From Chrysomallon squamiferum (lineage: Eukaryota; Mollusca; Gastropoda; Neomphalida; Peltospiridae), in the NCBI GenBank assembly GCA_012295275.1, contig CM022671.1:32124427-32188426 (forward strand): a stretch of 64,000 bases of DNA. The letters are read 5' to 3'. A program made the position numbers and the translations under genes. Of the stretch, positions 49,890 to 61,338 are shown in pieces. The notes under the pieces were generated by a model that was given only the letters and a program-made list of their open reading frames with translations, had not been told where the DNA came from and searched no databases. Numbering within the stretch: position 1 is the first letter of the stretch; each line of letters opens with the position of its first letter.

Positions 49890-50426
49890 GTAAGATTCAT
49901 TATTTATCATTTTTAACAATTTAATTTAATTTGTTTTTATGAGGGATTCAGCTCCTATATAACCCCTCACGGCTTTGAGTCCTCTGCCCATAAATCTCAT
50001 CCCATACACAGACTTCACTTTTAACATTTAATAGATATATAGTCTTTTAATGTACTGACTGAAATTTAAAAACAGCTACACCTGTTGTTGTTTTTTTATT
50101 CTGCTCTTTAATTTCTTCCAGTATTTAATTAAATAATTATACCTTAAAAATATAATTTTTCTGATTTTTATTTCCTTGTTTTCGTTTTTCTGTGTTTATT
50201 GGGTGAACAGGTGCTCAATGATATTAGTTGTATATAATTATTATTATCATTTTTTTTTAATTTGAATTACTTTGTATTGCTTTTATTTAGAAACATAAGA
50301 GTAGTGTGATACTGTAATTGGCCTTTCTCATCTGATATACATAATTAGTTTTTTTTTTTTTTTTTTTTTAATTATTTTATTATCTTGTAAATTTTTATTG
50401 AAATTTTTATAACAGTTAACAATATA

Positions 50427-50458
<32 letters not shown>

Positions 50459-50980
50459 AAAAAGAATAAAAACAAAACAAACATACATACAGTCAAATAT
50501 CTTTTTGGTTTATAGTTCTGTAGAGAAGTAAGCGATATGGTGAGGGGTTTATATCCTGTATCTTATCGTTTTTAAATTTAAAATAAAAATAAAAGAAATT
50601 GCAAACTAATTACAAAATTACTAATTACAGATAATTTCTGAAGATATATTTCTTTAATTATTTTGTAATATCTGTACCATAACTGAAGTAAATATAAAGA
50701 ATTAAACAGGTCATTTTTATTTTGTTTTGGTTTTTTTTAAAATACATTTTGCTGTAAAATTAGTCACGCAAACTCAATTTCCCTTTCAGAGCAAAAATTT
50801 AAAAAGACATCTCTCCTAAATAATTTTTTCCCTTTTAAAGTTAGAAATCAAAAATTATTATGGATGTCCTATATATTTACATTTATTTTTTATTTTTTAT
50901 TTTTTTTTTTTAACAAAAAAAAAATAGTTTAAAGCCAGTAGCCTATTTCAGAAGAATTATTCTTCACCTCCCCCCACCTC
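49890..50980 (+). other. AT-rich first part of the 3.6-kb intron
   Basis: T run at 50350-50369, (TA)n-(TAA)n at 50424-50460. No further exon found. Confidence 0.65.
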
Positions 50981-50984
50981 TCCA

Positions 50985-51490
50985 ATAATTATAGTTGTCA
51001 GCAAGGAGACAAATTGCATGGAGCGGCTAATGGACTAATAACACATCTCATCCATTTGTGACACATTACTTTTTCTGCTCTGACGATGATGATCCCTCGA
51101 CAGGCGCTCTGATTATGCTGTTGTCACCAAGTTGCTTCCGTTTCCACATGATTTACAAGGCAGCCAGCGGAGGGCATCCATCATTTAGTCCGCTGGTTTC
51201 CCACGCAACAAACCGTCCCCGTGTACGATGTTCATGAATATAAACCCGGTAATGCAGCAAATAGGAAATTAATCACATTTTCTTGCAAACGATCGTTTAG
51301 CGAAAATGACGCTTCGCGAGTTTATCGAACAGAGAATGTATCAATAACACTGGCTGCCATTTGTGCAAATTGAACTCGGGAGAATCGCCAATTGTTTGAA
51401 ATAAGTCTCATGGAAGTTCGAATTCCCTTCAGGGAAAACTCAATTCCCTGTTGGTCTGGCTTTATATGTAATATAATAAGGGAAGTGTGA
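50985..51490. promoter_or_regulatory. strongest complex island: CpG-rich intronic candidate enhancer
   Basis: About 500 bp inside the intron between the two best exons. Composition is balanced and CpGs are dense (more than 15 between 51020 and 51420), unlike any other part of the window. It contains a perfect 12-bp palindrome AAACGATCGTTT (51287-51298), an inverted pair TTCCCT-TC-AGGGAA (51423-51436), a TAATCACA-type homeodomain word and CATTTGTGCAAAT (possible SOX/POU-like). No spliceable exon. Intronic position plus this profile suggests a developmental enhancer; conservation is untested. Confidence 0.55.
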
Positions 51491-51518
51491 AATAGCAGCT
51501 TAACGTGGATGTATGTAT

Positions 51519-51520
<2 letters not shown>

Positions 51521-51593
<73 letters not shown>

Positions 51594-51595
51594 AA
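51521..51595. repeat. (TG)n-TATA-(CA)n inverted microsatellite
   Basis: TG run 51524-51550, then atatac, then AC run to 51584, then (AT)n. The arms are perfectly complementary and could form a hairpin of about 27 bp per arm. Frames on both strands through it are artefacts. Confidence 0.95.
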
Positions 51596-51889
51596 TATAC
51601 ATACTTTTTTTTTTATCAGCACAAATTCTAACATGATATACATAATATACATAATTCAGAGAGCATGCATGTTTTTAAATATCAATTTCACGAATGCCTG
51701 CATAAAAATATATTCACATACATATATGTACATACATAGTTGTTCATACTCATGTTTATTATTATATACCAACACAGTTACTTTTTCAAAAGAAGCATTT
51801 ATTAAATTGTGGTATCATTAATATTATTATTATTATTATTATTTTATTTTTGAGTTAATGAAAGAATTGTCGAAATAGGGTCAATATCA

Positions 51890-52290
51890 GTCAATATTAA
51901 TTGCAAGCACAGCTGGGGATTACAGACATCCCAAATGACAGGCAGATCAATAGTCATTGTTGGTGGTTATCTCCTCATGATTTCAAGTGGTTTAAAATCC
52001 CATCTGTAGGTGGCGTTGCCAAGAAAGGTGGATTCTGGAGTGTAATAATTACATCCTGAACTTGTTTGCCGGGAATATTTCTGTTCATCTGTTTGACAGA
52101 CCTGACAGCAAATTGCTGGCTTCTGCTTGACTTGAAGTTTGAAATGTTGATTGCGGGGCATGGTTGATCTAAAAGATTAATGTCTTCGTTCTCCTATGGA
52201 CATGGCTGTCCATTATACACATGTAATGAATCCAGTCCACAGGGAGAAGATTCATTTGCATTCTCAGACGAATACAAATTTGATTTTGTT
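51890..52290. promoter_or_regulatory. complex intronic island with repeated TGACAG words
   Basis: About 400 bp of balanced sequence in the same intron. MEIS/PKNOX-type TGACAG words occur near 51936, 52094 and 52104. It also has GGGATTA near 51915 and an E-box CATCTG near 52087. A 64-codon minus frame at 51967-52161 has no splice support. Confidence 0.5.
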
Positions 52291-52299
52291 AGAGCTTTT

Positions 52300-53350
52300 A
52301 CAAAAATAGTCTACCATGCAGCAGTCTGGTATATTTTAGGTGTAAAAACAAATGTCTCTCTCAACAATGATAAATACATATAAACAAATGAAATAAATGA
52401 TTTAATATGTATATGCAATATATAGCAAATATTATACAACAATTACGGTTTCACTAGCTGACTGTAGACCTGAACAAGAAGTAAAAATACCCACAAATGT
52501 AACCATAAAAAGTTAGAATGTCTGAAGGGTTCACAGTTCTAATGATACTGTGCATATCAGGTTTCATGTTAGGATATTTCCAGCTGACTTTTCTTAAGGA
52601 AACTATCAAATTCATTAACTAAAATATTAGTTTTTCATTTATTTACTTCTTTTTTTTTTAAGTTGTCTTTAAGTTATCTTTAAATAATAACTGTCAGTTT
52701 ACACATAGATTGTACATGAACCAGCATATGCATGCAAACCACACAATCCAGCTCATGCTTGCACACCAAAACATGAAAAAATAAATGCACAGCCATATTC
52801 ATACATGCATTTTTTTTAGAAGAATATTTTATGTCTCTTTTAAAGGTATGATTCACATTTGTATAAAATTAGCATGAATTTTGTTAAGAATATTGTTGTA
52901 GAGAGCCTCTATTCTCACTACATCATATAGTGTATGTTATTCAGTGAGTGAAAGTAAAACTAGCATTGATATTAAAAACATGTATATGAACATTTTAAAA
53001 TCCATTTGATAAGAGTCCTATTGAATAAATAACTAGATAAGATGTGTAACATGTTTTTTTATTAAGATTATTTATATGTTATATGTTTGTTGTGATGAAA
53101 ATATTTATAAGGTTAATTTTTCTTTAAGTTGTTTACTTGTTTTTAACTGTTAAAATTTAAAAAAAAAATTGTTTTGATGTTTTAGTTGTATATCAAATGT
53201 GTCTCAGGATTTTGTTTTCTGTATTAATTTAGTTGTATCGCATAATGCTTATCTTTAAATATTATACTTGTCTTTTCTTAGGTATTTTTATCATAGCAAA
53301 ATAACAATGTAAAAATATAATTTATAGAATTTATTAAACTTCTACAAGTA
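52300..53350 (+). other. AT-rich remainder of the 3.6-kb intron
   Basis: 52440-52620 is slightly complex; the rest is AT-rich. No exon found. Confidence 0.55.
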
Positions 53351-53354
53351 GCCT

Positions 53355-53502
53355 GATGTGGCATCAACACCTAACTCTAGCCTGTAAAAACTTATTTTAA
53401 AAATATTAATTTTGATGTGGCATCCACACCTAACTTTAGCCTGTAAAAACATATTTTCAAAGTATTAATTTTGATGTGGCATCAACACCTATCTATAGCC
53501 TG
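53355..53502 (+). repeat. 59-bp tandem triplication abutting a 3' splice site
   Basis: gatgtggcatcaacacctaa starts at 53355, 53414 and 53473 (period 59). The first two copies are complete with ctgtaaaaac and an AT-rich arm. The third is cut after about 30 bp and runs straight into the polypyrimidine tract of the 53520 exon. Copies differ by a few bases, so the event is fairly recent. Confidence 0.9.
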
Positions 53503-53519
53503 CCAGCTTTTCTTTCCAG

Positions 53520-53615
53520 AAAGACACCCTTGCAGCATGCACCAAGTTCTGTCCCGAGGGTCCAGTTATAAACCTGACATCACAGCTATTTGAAAAACTA
53601 CACCAGTCTCCCCAA
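53520..53615 (+). CDS. internal coding exon (32 codons) of the same unidentified gene
   Basis: A 96-nt segment lies between the acceptor gcttttctttccag and the donor CAA|gtaagc. It is open in phase 0-0 and richer in G+C than its surroundings. The product starts KDTLAACTKFCPEG, continues PVINLTSQLFEKLH and ends QSPQ. It has two cysteines four residues apart (C-T-K-F-C) and a predicted amphipathic helix around SQLFEKLH. It follows the 49779 exon after an intron of about 3.6 kb with matching phase. The acceptor is immediately preceded by three copies of a 59-bp tandem repeat, so the 3' end of this intron has been remodelled. Family unknown. Confidence 0.82.
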
Positions 53616-53945
53616 GTAAGCCACATTATGTTTGATCTTTGTTTCATGTGCAAATACCTACATCCTATTTAATCACTCACTGACTGCCGCATTAATCCCC
53701 AGCCTCTGGGCAAACCCAGGCAGGTTACACATGCTTAGATACACACACTGATATTGCCTTCAGTTTAAAAAAAAAATGAAATGAACTCCTCACCATGAAT
53801 TTTGACAGCATCATGATTGATAAAGCGCTGTAGCTGCTGCTGTTTTTATCTGGCTGTGGTAATTTGTTCACAGTAGGGAGACATGGTTTTAAATGAAGTT
53901 TACACTGTGGATTCATACTCCCTGCAGAGTTGGCTTGGGGGAAAA
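53616..53945. promoter_or_regulatory. complex intronic island downstream of exon
   Basis: About 300 bp of balanced sequence with TAATCCCC near 53693 (K50 homeodomain-type) and CAAATACC. No exon. An A-rich (AAAAT)n patch follows at 53944-53975. Confidence 0.4.
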
Positions 53946-53949
53946 AATA

Positions 53950-54353
53950 AAAAATAAAAAAAATAAAAATAAAAAGCTGGAATGTTGTGTTTTAAGAAAT
54001 GGACTGTTTTAAGAAGAAGAAAAATATTATTATTATAGTAATAAAAAAATATATATATATATAATTCCAAAAAAGAAAAAAAAAGAAAAAAAAAAGGTAA
54101 AGTAAATATTTAGGAGAAGATTTTAGATATTTTGGATGTATTTATTTATTTAAATTTAATAATCTAAATTTTAAATTGTAGATAAATTGCTGGCAAAATA
54201 AATATCTGAATAGTTTCATTCAGATGTTTGATATTTAGAGTAAATTAATAGATTATCATTTACCATTTAAAAATATGGTTAAATACAATCACTGTTTATT
54301 TCATATGAATTCATTTTAAATATAGTTTTGCATTTTTTGGTTTTGGGTTTGTT

Positions 54354-54392
<39 letters not shown>

Positions 54393-54875
54393 TTTATCTC
54401 TTTGTTTTGGAAAACCATTCTACATGATATTTTTGAATGATTCAAATTTATAACTTTTTTTATTAATTTATTTTGAATAGATAATAAATTTTACTAATTT
54501 TACAAATCCCAACAGTTTATTTAAAAGAGCAAACATCTATTGATAATTTCTTATTAGTTGAAATGTAAATAAATAAAGCAAAACTGAAAAATTATGTTTA
54601 AAATTATTGACATGTGACTGAAAAAATATAAAAGTTTTTATCAGCTTTAGATTTAAAAGAAAGAAAACAAAACAAAAAAAATTAAAAGACAAAACTCGCT
54701 GTTCAAAGGAAGAAATCACTTGATAATCACTCTTTTGTATGTTTGCAAATCATAATTAATTGGACATGAGAAAAAAAAATCTGTATGCTGTAATTGACAG
54801 TATTGATTATGGATATTGTTAGAACCAGCTGAAAGCACTGCAAACATGTCTCTCTTATCATTTTTTTTTTTTTTT
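53950..54875. other. AT-rich intron with 32-T run
   Basis: T homopolymer at 54355-54386, (TA)n at 54047-54063, and a T run at 54861-54878. No gene seen. Confidence 0.7.
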
Positions 54876-54879
54876 TTTG

Positions 54880-55560
54880 AGCTTAATGTCACAATCGAAA
54901 CGCAATTGCGATGTAATTTCATAGATAATGAGGACAACTTAATGCTGAAAAATACTAAAAAGGCATGGCTGCCCTATTTGAGAGGCACCCACGAACATTA
55001 TCTCCAAAGAAATACCGGAAATGAGAGGATGAAAAGCACCTCTTGTTTATGAAATAAAAGAATTTTATTGACCGTGGCAAATAATGAGTATGTGCACAGA
55101 CACACGTTGAACGATGTTGCCATTTCTAAAAGCTTCCTCCGCTAACGGTTCCAATAAATGGCTCGAGCAATAACGCACTCATCTCTTTGTATGTGCCAAA
55201 GATCAGGCCAAACAATGACAACTTTCTGCTCCATTAGTCCAAATTAACCTGGCTCACAGTTATTGTCTGCCTGAATTAAAAATGATACCTGTACGAGATT
55301 AGTAAAAAACTGTTATAGATCAGTGGAAAGTCACTCTTTGTATATCTGTTGTGCAGCAGGCAGCCAGCTATAGGGGAATTAGTCGAGGCTTTTATTGTGA
55401 AGAGCTTGAAAGGATTCGGTGTGGATTTGATTGTGAGTTTGTCAAGAGCTGTACATTAAAACTGATGGTCTGTTAGCAGCAGTGATTTCCAAGAACAAGG
55501 AAAACAATTCTGAGTTGCTTCTTAACTATAAGGAATAGTTGATGTTTTAATTGGGTACAG
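54880..55560. promoter_or_regulatory. strong complex intronic island, candidate enhancer
   Basis: About 650 bp of balanced sequence with CpGs near 54897, 54908, 54992, 55015, 55073, 55107, 55140, 55163 and 55174, and many TAAT words. A RUNX/homeodomain mix is visible but no coding exon. Second most distinct island after 50985-51490. Confidence 0.5.
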
Positions 55561-55596
55561 TTAATAAGTATACTTTGTTCTGATGGTTATTGATTT

Positions 55597-55720
55597 TTAT
55601 CATCATCATCATCATCATCATCACAGTCACTGCCACCATTATCATTTTATATAATTTCATCACTATTATCATTATATCAGCATCAACATCATCAATACAA
55701 CTAAAGTTGTTGCTAACATC
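55597..55720. repeat. (ATC)n microsatellite with decayed flank
   Basis: About nine perfect ATC units to 55623, then ATC/ACC/ATT variants to about 55720. Confidence 0.9.
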
Positions 55721-55729
55721 ACCTTAATG

Positions 55730-57000
55730 ATCATCTTTTTATTTTTATTTTTGCATTCTGCAGTAATATATTGCTAGAAAGAAAGAAAAAAGCCATTTTT
55801 AATTGAAACAAATATGGCGATACTCTTTTAATCACTTTAATAATGTTTGTAAATGATGGAAATAATATTACAATTAACATAAAAGTGGGGTAATATGTGT
55901 GGGTGAATCCAGTACATGTTTCTCTCAGCCATTTTTTCAGTTTTTATTACGATCATTAATGGGCTTTTTTTTTTCCATCTCGAAGGCAGAATGTTATTTA
56001 GTTTCCTGATATGGGAAAAGCTATATGGCGTAATCTCACTTTTTATTTGCATTCTTGTCAGATGAGATAATACATACTAGACTGTAATATTTTTCTATTA
56101 CTTGCTTTTTATTTTGATTTACATGTAAAATAATGAAAATAATAACAGTAATTTCTTTTTTGTTAATAAATTTAATGTATTAATCAGTCATTATTTAAAA
56201 AGCTTAGAATAGGAGTAATTTTAATTTTCAATATTACATTTTAATATTTCAACCATATTTTAATGCTTTATATTTTTACAGCATTTTTATGGGGAAAAAC
56301 TAAAAACTGAAATAAATGATTATTATGTGTTCATGTTAATGTGTATCAAAATTGTTTTTTCAAATTCCATTTTTTGCCTTCATGTCTCCCACTAGATGAA
56401 TATAAATTGATATTGGCAGACATTATTAATGGATATTACAGCCATTCAAGTGCATTTTCTTTTATTACCAGTGTCGCTGGTTAAATAATGTATTTTTATT
56501 CTTTACAAGTGTTGGCACCTGACTTGGCAAACACACTAAGCTGACATATTTACTTGTGACTGTAAATGCCTATTTAAATACATTAAATTAAATATTATTG
56601 CCTCCATTCAACTTTAAGTATGTAGTTTGCCCCAAGAAGCAAATGCTTTATCCTTGGTAATGTTCAATAACTTTGAAATGTAATTTTATTTTTGCTGATG
56701 GACATAAAAATATAATTACACTATTCAATAATGTTCAAAGCACTTTTGCTTCATTGAGTTAGCATGCAAGTTTCCTCAAAGACATTTATCTGTCTTTACC
56801 CTTTGGAAAAATGCAATAAAATATTGAACATGTCCATTCATAGGGCAGTCTTTTGCTGTTCTTGCTTCATGTTTAGGCACTTCACTTTGAAAATGAATTC
56901 AGTGGCTTGTAATAAGCTGTTAGATAAACATACATTTACCAAAATGCAGTTAACATACTTATTGTATAGACACTAGACATAATTTAAAAGAAACACAGAA
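55730..57000. other. AT-rich intron with weak complex patches
   Basis: 55900-56060, 56370-56560 and 56600-56950 are a little more complex. No exon or repeat family recognised. Confidence 0.5.
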
Positions 57001-57009
57001 GGAGAGAGG

Positions 57010-57380
57010 GGAAAACATTGTATATATACATTCTGTTTTCACAGGTTAATAATTGCCTGTGGCAGGATGTTTGGATCTGATTGCATATTTTGTCTGATTA
57101 CTGTGTGAACATATTGCATAGTGCAAAGGCCTCTAGTAATAATTTCTGTAGCCACTGTGCATAACCTGACATGTCGTTTCTAATGCTTCATTGGTTAAAT
57201 ATTTCATACTGTGGATAAACAGGAAAGCTAGATAGTTAGGTTTAGCTGAATGCATGTATACTTTCATTTGTTCGGTGTTTTTTAAAAGTATGCTTAGAGA
57301 CCACTTTGTTTACTTTCTGTATGATTTCACCATCTTGGAAACACATCATATGGAAATATAGGGGTTTTTTTTCTTAAGAA
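57010..57380. promoter_or_regulatory. weak complex island
   Basis: Mixed composition, non-repetitive, no exon. Confidence 0.3.
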
Positions 57381-57386
57381 TTTTGA

Positions 57387-57500
57387 GGTGATATCCCAGT
57401 GGTAGAATAAGCACAATTGATGTAATTGGAATCTGGACTCTAATAGAAGCTGAGACTGTTACTCTCTTGCCCTGTGGTTTCCTCATCACCAAGTGAGCAT
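57387..57500 (+). mobile_element. tRNA-like SINE remnant
   Basis: TATCCCAGTGGTAGAATAAGC at 57392 resembles an A-box. A weak B-box-like ggaatctggactc lies about 36 bases downstream. A pyrimidine-rich ttactctcttgccctgtgg body follows. Confidence 0.45.
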
Positions 57501-57830
57501 GGATGTGTCAGAGGTAGGCTGAAATTTGTTTTTCATTGTGGCGTCGCCAAATTGGCGGGAGCATAACAATCAAATTATGGCTCTATCCGCGAAAACTTTG
57601 TTCATTTTTTTTTTTTTTTTGTTCCATCTGGCTCCAGCCTGCTTCATTCAGGAAGTAATAACAATTATCAAGTTACTCTGACAGAATAAAAGCAATTTGA
57701 TGGAATATTGCCTTTTCATTCATCAGACAAAAACTGGGGGGAAAGACAGAAAATTCAAATTTGATTATAGATGGTAACACTGTTAAAGGAAGCAGTGGTG
57801 AAGAATTTGTGTCTGGTGCTATGGCAGACT
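57500..57830. promoter_or_regulatory. complex island with E2F-like palindrome
   Basis: CGCCAAATTGGCG at 57545-57557 is an inverted repeat with a one-base centre. It overlaps TTGGCGGGA (57552-57560), an E2F-type site. TCCGCGAAAA follows at 57586. Interrupted by a T run at 57606-57620. Confidence 0.45.
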
Positions 57831-57948
57831 AACAAATAGTAATCTAAAGCTAATTTTTGGTTCACTGTATCTTTTGCACACTTTTTAATTTCTTTCTCCA
57901 TTTACAATACTGAATTTTAAAATATGTTGTAATTGTTGCATAGCAGAT

Positions 57949-58000
57949 TATTTTATTTTATTTTATTTTATTTTATTTTTTTTTTTTTTTTTTTTTTTTT
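57949..58000. repeat. (TTTTA)n followed by poly-T
   Basis: Six or so ATTTT units pass into an uninterrupted T run ending at 58000. Confidence 0.95.
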
Positions 58001-58580
58001 AATGTAGTTCTCTTGAAATCTGGTTTGACAAACTAATAGGCTTAATTATTTTAAAACAGATTGTTGGCATCAGGATTATGACAATACCATTATATTTATT
58101 GAATTCTAGGATGATAATAATAATAATAATACAACAGCTGAAACAATAATCATCATCATTATCATCAACTACAATAAATTTATACATTTAATTCATTTTT
58201 ATATTTTTTATTAATTTTTTTTACTTTATCAAGAAAATTATTTTTAATGTATATTTGTGTGCTTTCAAATTGGAATGTAAAGTAGCTAGAGTTGATGTAT
58301 TTTTTTTTTTTTTTAAATTCTGTTTTGAGTTTTTCTTTAACGGTGTTACAGATGGCAAACTACATTTCTTGTTAATGGATACCTGTTGTATTTGTTTCAT
58401 TTTAGCCCACATAATATTTCACTGTCACAACACTGAATAGAAAAAGCTTTACAGATGCCTGTCTTTTTAAAAAACCAACAGAAATGTAGAAATAGCATTG
58501 TTTTATTACATTTATTTATTTAACTGGTTAAAAAGAAGAAATAAAATAAATAACTAAAAATAAATAAATCATTTTTGTTT
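58001..58580. other. AT-rich sequence
   Basis: (AAT)n at 58111-58132, T run at 58300-58315. No gene seen. Confidence 0.6.
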
Positions 58581-58589
58581 TCAAACATG

Positions 58590-59220
58590 TACAGTGTCTC
58601 ATATTGACAGACTGTGGTACAGTGAAGGTTGGTCTTACATTTCCCAGACTAACTTATAGCTAATTTGTAATCTTGACAAGACAGATATGTTTTAATGCTA
58701 TCCAAAGAAACAGTTGGTTATGGATTTATGTACAAACCTCCTGAGCCTGCAGCTTGTTTTATCAGTTTGAAAGGGAGAAAAAAAAATGTCTGAAAGTCTA
58801 TACCCATACAGGTGGGATCAGCTTAGGCAGATATGCCAGAACATTCTTACCTAGGATTTCCCAGCTGACTCATCCCAAATAAACACTCAAAACAGATGGT
58901 TGCGACTACACAGAATTATTTTTTCAAGTTTGTATGACTATGCAAATCTCCTTGATAAATGTTAATAATATGAGATATCCCAAACCTGATACTAACTTTT
59001 AAAGTGGCATATCTTGCTGTTGTAAAGAGACCCTCTGATAGAGAAAGAAAAAAAAGGTATTGAAACACTAAGTCGAGAGATTTATGTCAATAAAGTAAAA
59101 ATCTAATATCACTGAATTTACTCTATAGCCAAACACTTGATAAATCATTTGAGAATAATCTGCCAGAGGGTGAAATAAAAAATATTAAAGTCGGTACTAA
59201 TCTTTTTTTATTAGCATCCG
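58590..59220. promoter_or_regulatory. complex island with POU octamer
   Basis: About 600 bp of fairly balanced sequence. A perfect octamer ATGCAAAT sits at 58940-58947, and TTGACAGAC/TTGACAAGACAG words occur near 58604 and 58673. No exon found. Confidence 0.45.
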
Positions 59221-59224
59221 TGGG

Positions 59225-59795
59225 GTGGTAGTGCATTATGGAATTTATTTAATTTTTTTTTTTTTTTTTCAAAAAGTAAATGTTTCCTTCACTTCCTTAT
59301 CAACTTCTTTTTATTTGTGTTTGTGTGTGTTAAAAACTACATCTTTTTTCCCATCTGGTTTTTAAACATTAAAAAAAATTCTGGTTGATATAAATATAAA
59401 AATATTTGCTTTTTATTTAAGTGTAATTTGTTTTATTAGTGTTATGGAAAAATGGAAAATAAATACATTTCTTTATATTTTTGTCTAGTGTTGAAAAACT
59501 AAAATAATGATCATGTTTCTTTCTCAGCAGAAAAGTAAATTAATTATTGATCTTTATTTTATGTAATTTGTGCTTTACAATTATTTCATTTTACATACTA
59601 GAATAAGAAAGGTATTTTTTGTCCTCCAATTTAAGAATCAATAGTCATATAAAAAATTTCATTTTGATGTAGACCCAAGTTTTTAATATTTATTTATTTA
59701 AAATAACTATTGGAGGCATTAAATGTAAAATAAATTTGTTTGATGAATAGTTTTATTTTCATTACAGATATCTGGCAGTTATAACTTTATTAGCC
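59225..59795. other. AT-rich desert
   Basis: T run at 59254-59269 and AT-rich unique sequence. Nothing recognised. Confidence 0.6.
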
Positions 59796-59799
59796 TTCT

Positions 59800-60110
59800 A
59801 CTGAAATAAAACCTAAGCTTGACATATCATGTTACTAAAATGTATCTGTAATATTCTTAACAAAGATAAACATTGTTATTAGAATATCATCAGTGACATA
59901 CAACAACAGATGAGCATAAACTTGATACCCAGTTAAAAAATGTAAGTGATACTCAGTTAATAGTTTGACATATCAGCTTGATAGCCTGTTATTACATTGT
60001 AAAATCAGCTTGTTACCTTATTACTAAAATGTAACAGCAGTGTATATATCTGATAAACATCAGCTCTTAAGAAAGCAGTTGCTTTGTATTATGTTTCGGT
60101 AATGAAATAT
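59800..60110. repeat. possible diverged short tandem repeat
   Basis: Variants of agcttgatacctagttacta recur near 59815, 59915, 59945, 59975 and 60007, each followed by aaaatgta-like words. Weak but suggestive of a decayed minisatellite. Confidence 0.35.
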
Positions 60111-60374
60111 TCCTTGTGACAGTTTCCGTTTATTGCCTGGCTTTTTCTTTAAAGCCAGAAACAAAATCTCTGCAGTAATTAAATAAAGCATTTACTAATC
60201 ATAATACTTTTTCCTCTTTTTTTTTTCTTTTTTTTTTATTCAGTCTGGATTAAGAAAAAAATGTTGCACTATTTTTATTTTTCATTATTTTTAATTTTTA
60301 ATTTTTTTTTTTTTTTTATGTATCACACTTGATCCTCATTTTAAAAGAAGAAAAAATCCTTGTCTTAATTTGTT

Positions 60375-60740
60375 TAATGCAGCGTATTAACACCCACAAA
60401 TGAAACCCATTAACTGTATCAGTTTTTGAGCTGCTGCCTCTTCCACTTAGTAGGGGGCCTAACAGCTTTCCTTCATGTTTATGTCTGCAGCTATAATGTG
60501 ATTAGTTAAAACTCGTTAGGATGGCAGCAGTTCTATCAGCTGTAAACACCGGCAGCCATTACAAGTCTCACAGCTGATTTACACCTAGCTGTTACACTAA
60601 CAAACTGCAGTCATTCTCAAGTACATGCTACCATTCTTGTCATATTTATTTGGGCAAGTATGGCCACCTGAACTCTTTGTAAAGGAAGTTTTCAGGGATG
60701 GGGATCTCTCTTGAACCTGAACTGCCTAATGAAAGAAGAT
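60375..60740. promoter_or_regulatory. strong complex island, clustered bHLH, forkhead and T-box words
   Basis: CAGCTG E-boxes at 60538-60543 and 60571-60576, a forkhead-type TGTAAACA overlapping the first (60541-60548), and a T-box-type ACACCT near 60581, all within 55 bp. Surrounding sequence is balanced and non-coding. Confidence 0.5.
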
Positions 60741-60744
60741 CTGG

Positions 60745-61335
60745 GGAAAAAGAAGTTTATTGGACTTCCCAGTAAAAAAAAATCTGAAGAAAAAAAAAAT
60801 TGTTATGTAAAATAGTGTATGGTTTTGTTTTTATCTTTTACTAGCCTGCCTTGGAATGGACAGCTTATGAATTTAAATTACAAGTTCTGTTACTATTTAG
60901 GGAGAACCTATATTGTAAGAAATATGTCTGAATAGAAACAAGGCAAAATCAATATTATTATTATTACTATTATTTTTTTTTTTTTAAATAACAACTATCC
61001 TAAATTACAACTATCCTAAATTTCAAAAAGAACACAAATGATACTATTCATTATTCAAATATTCTAAATTCACAAAAACATTTTAAAAAATTGAAAATGT
61101 TGTTGAATAATTCATAAGGCTATGAAGGATATTTTTTCAAGATCAAATGAAAATGCTGTTACACCATTATGGCTCTGCAGTTGAGAATGGAAATCTTCTA
61201 TTAATAAAAACTTCTCCAGACAGATTAGTTTAAAACTTTTGGCATGTTTTTCTGTCTCAGAAAGAATCCAATAAACCTGGATTTGTTTCTTTTATTTACA
61301 AAATGCTTTGAGAATCATTTGATGGTTTTTTCCAA
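60745..61335. other. AT-rich intron before the third exon
   Basis: A runs, (ATT)n near 60954-60972, a 15-bp direct repeat caactatcctaaatt at about 60992-61022, and the acceptor tract ending at 61338. Confidence 0.6.
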
Positions 61336-61338
61336 CAG

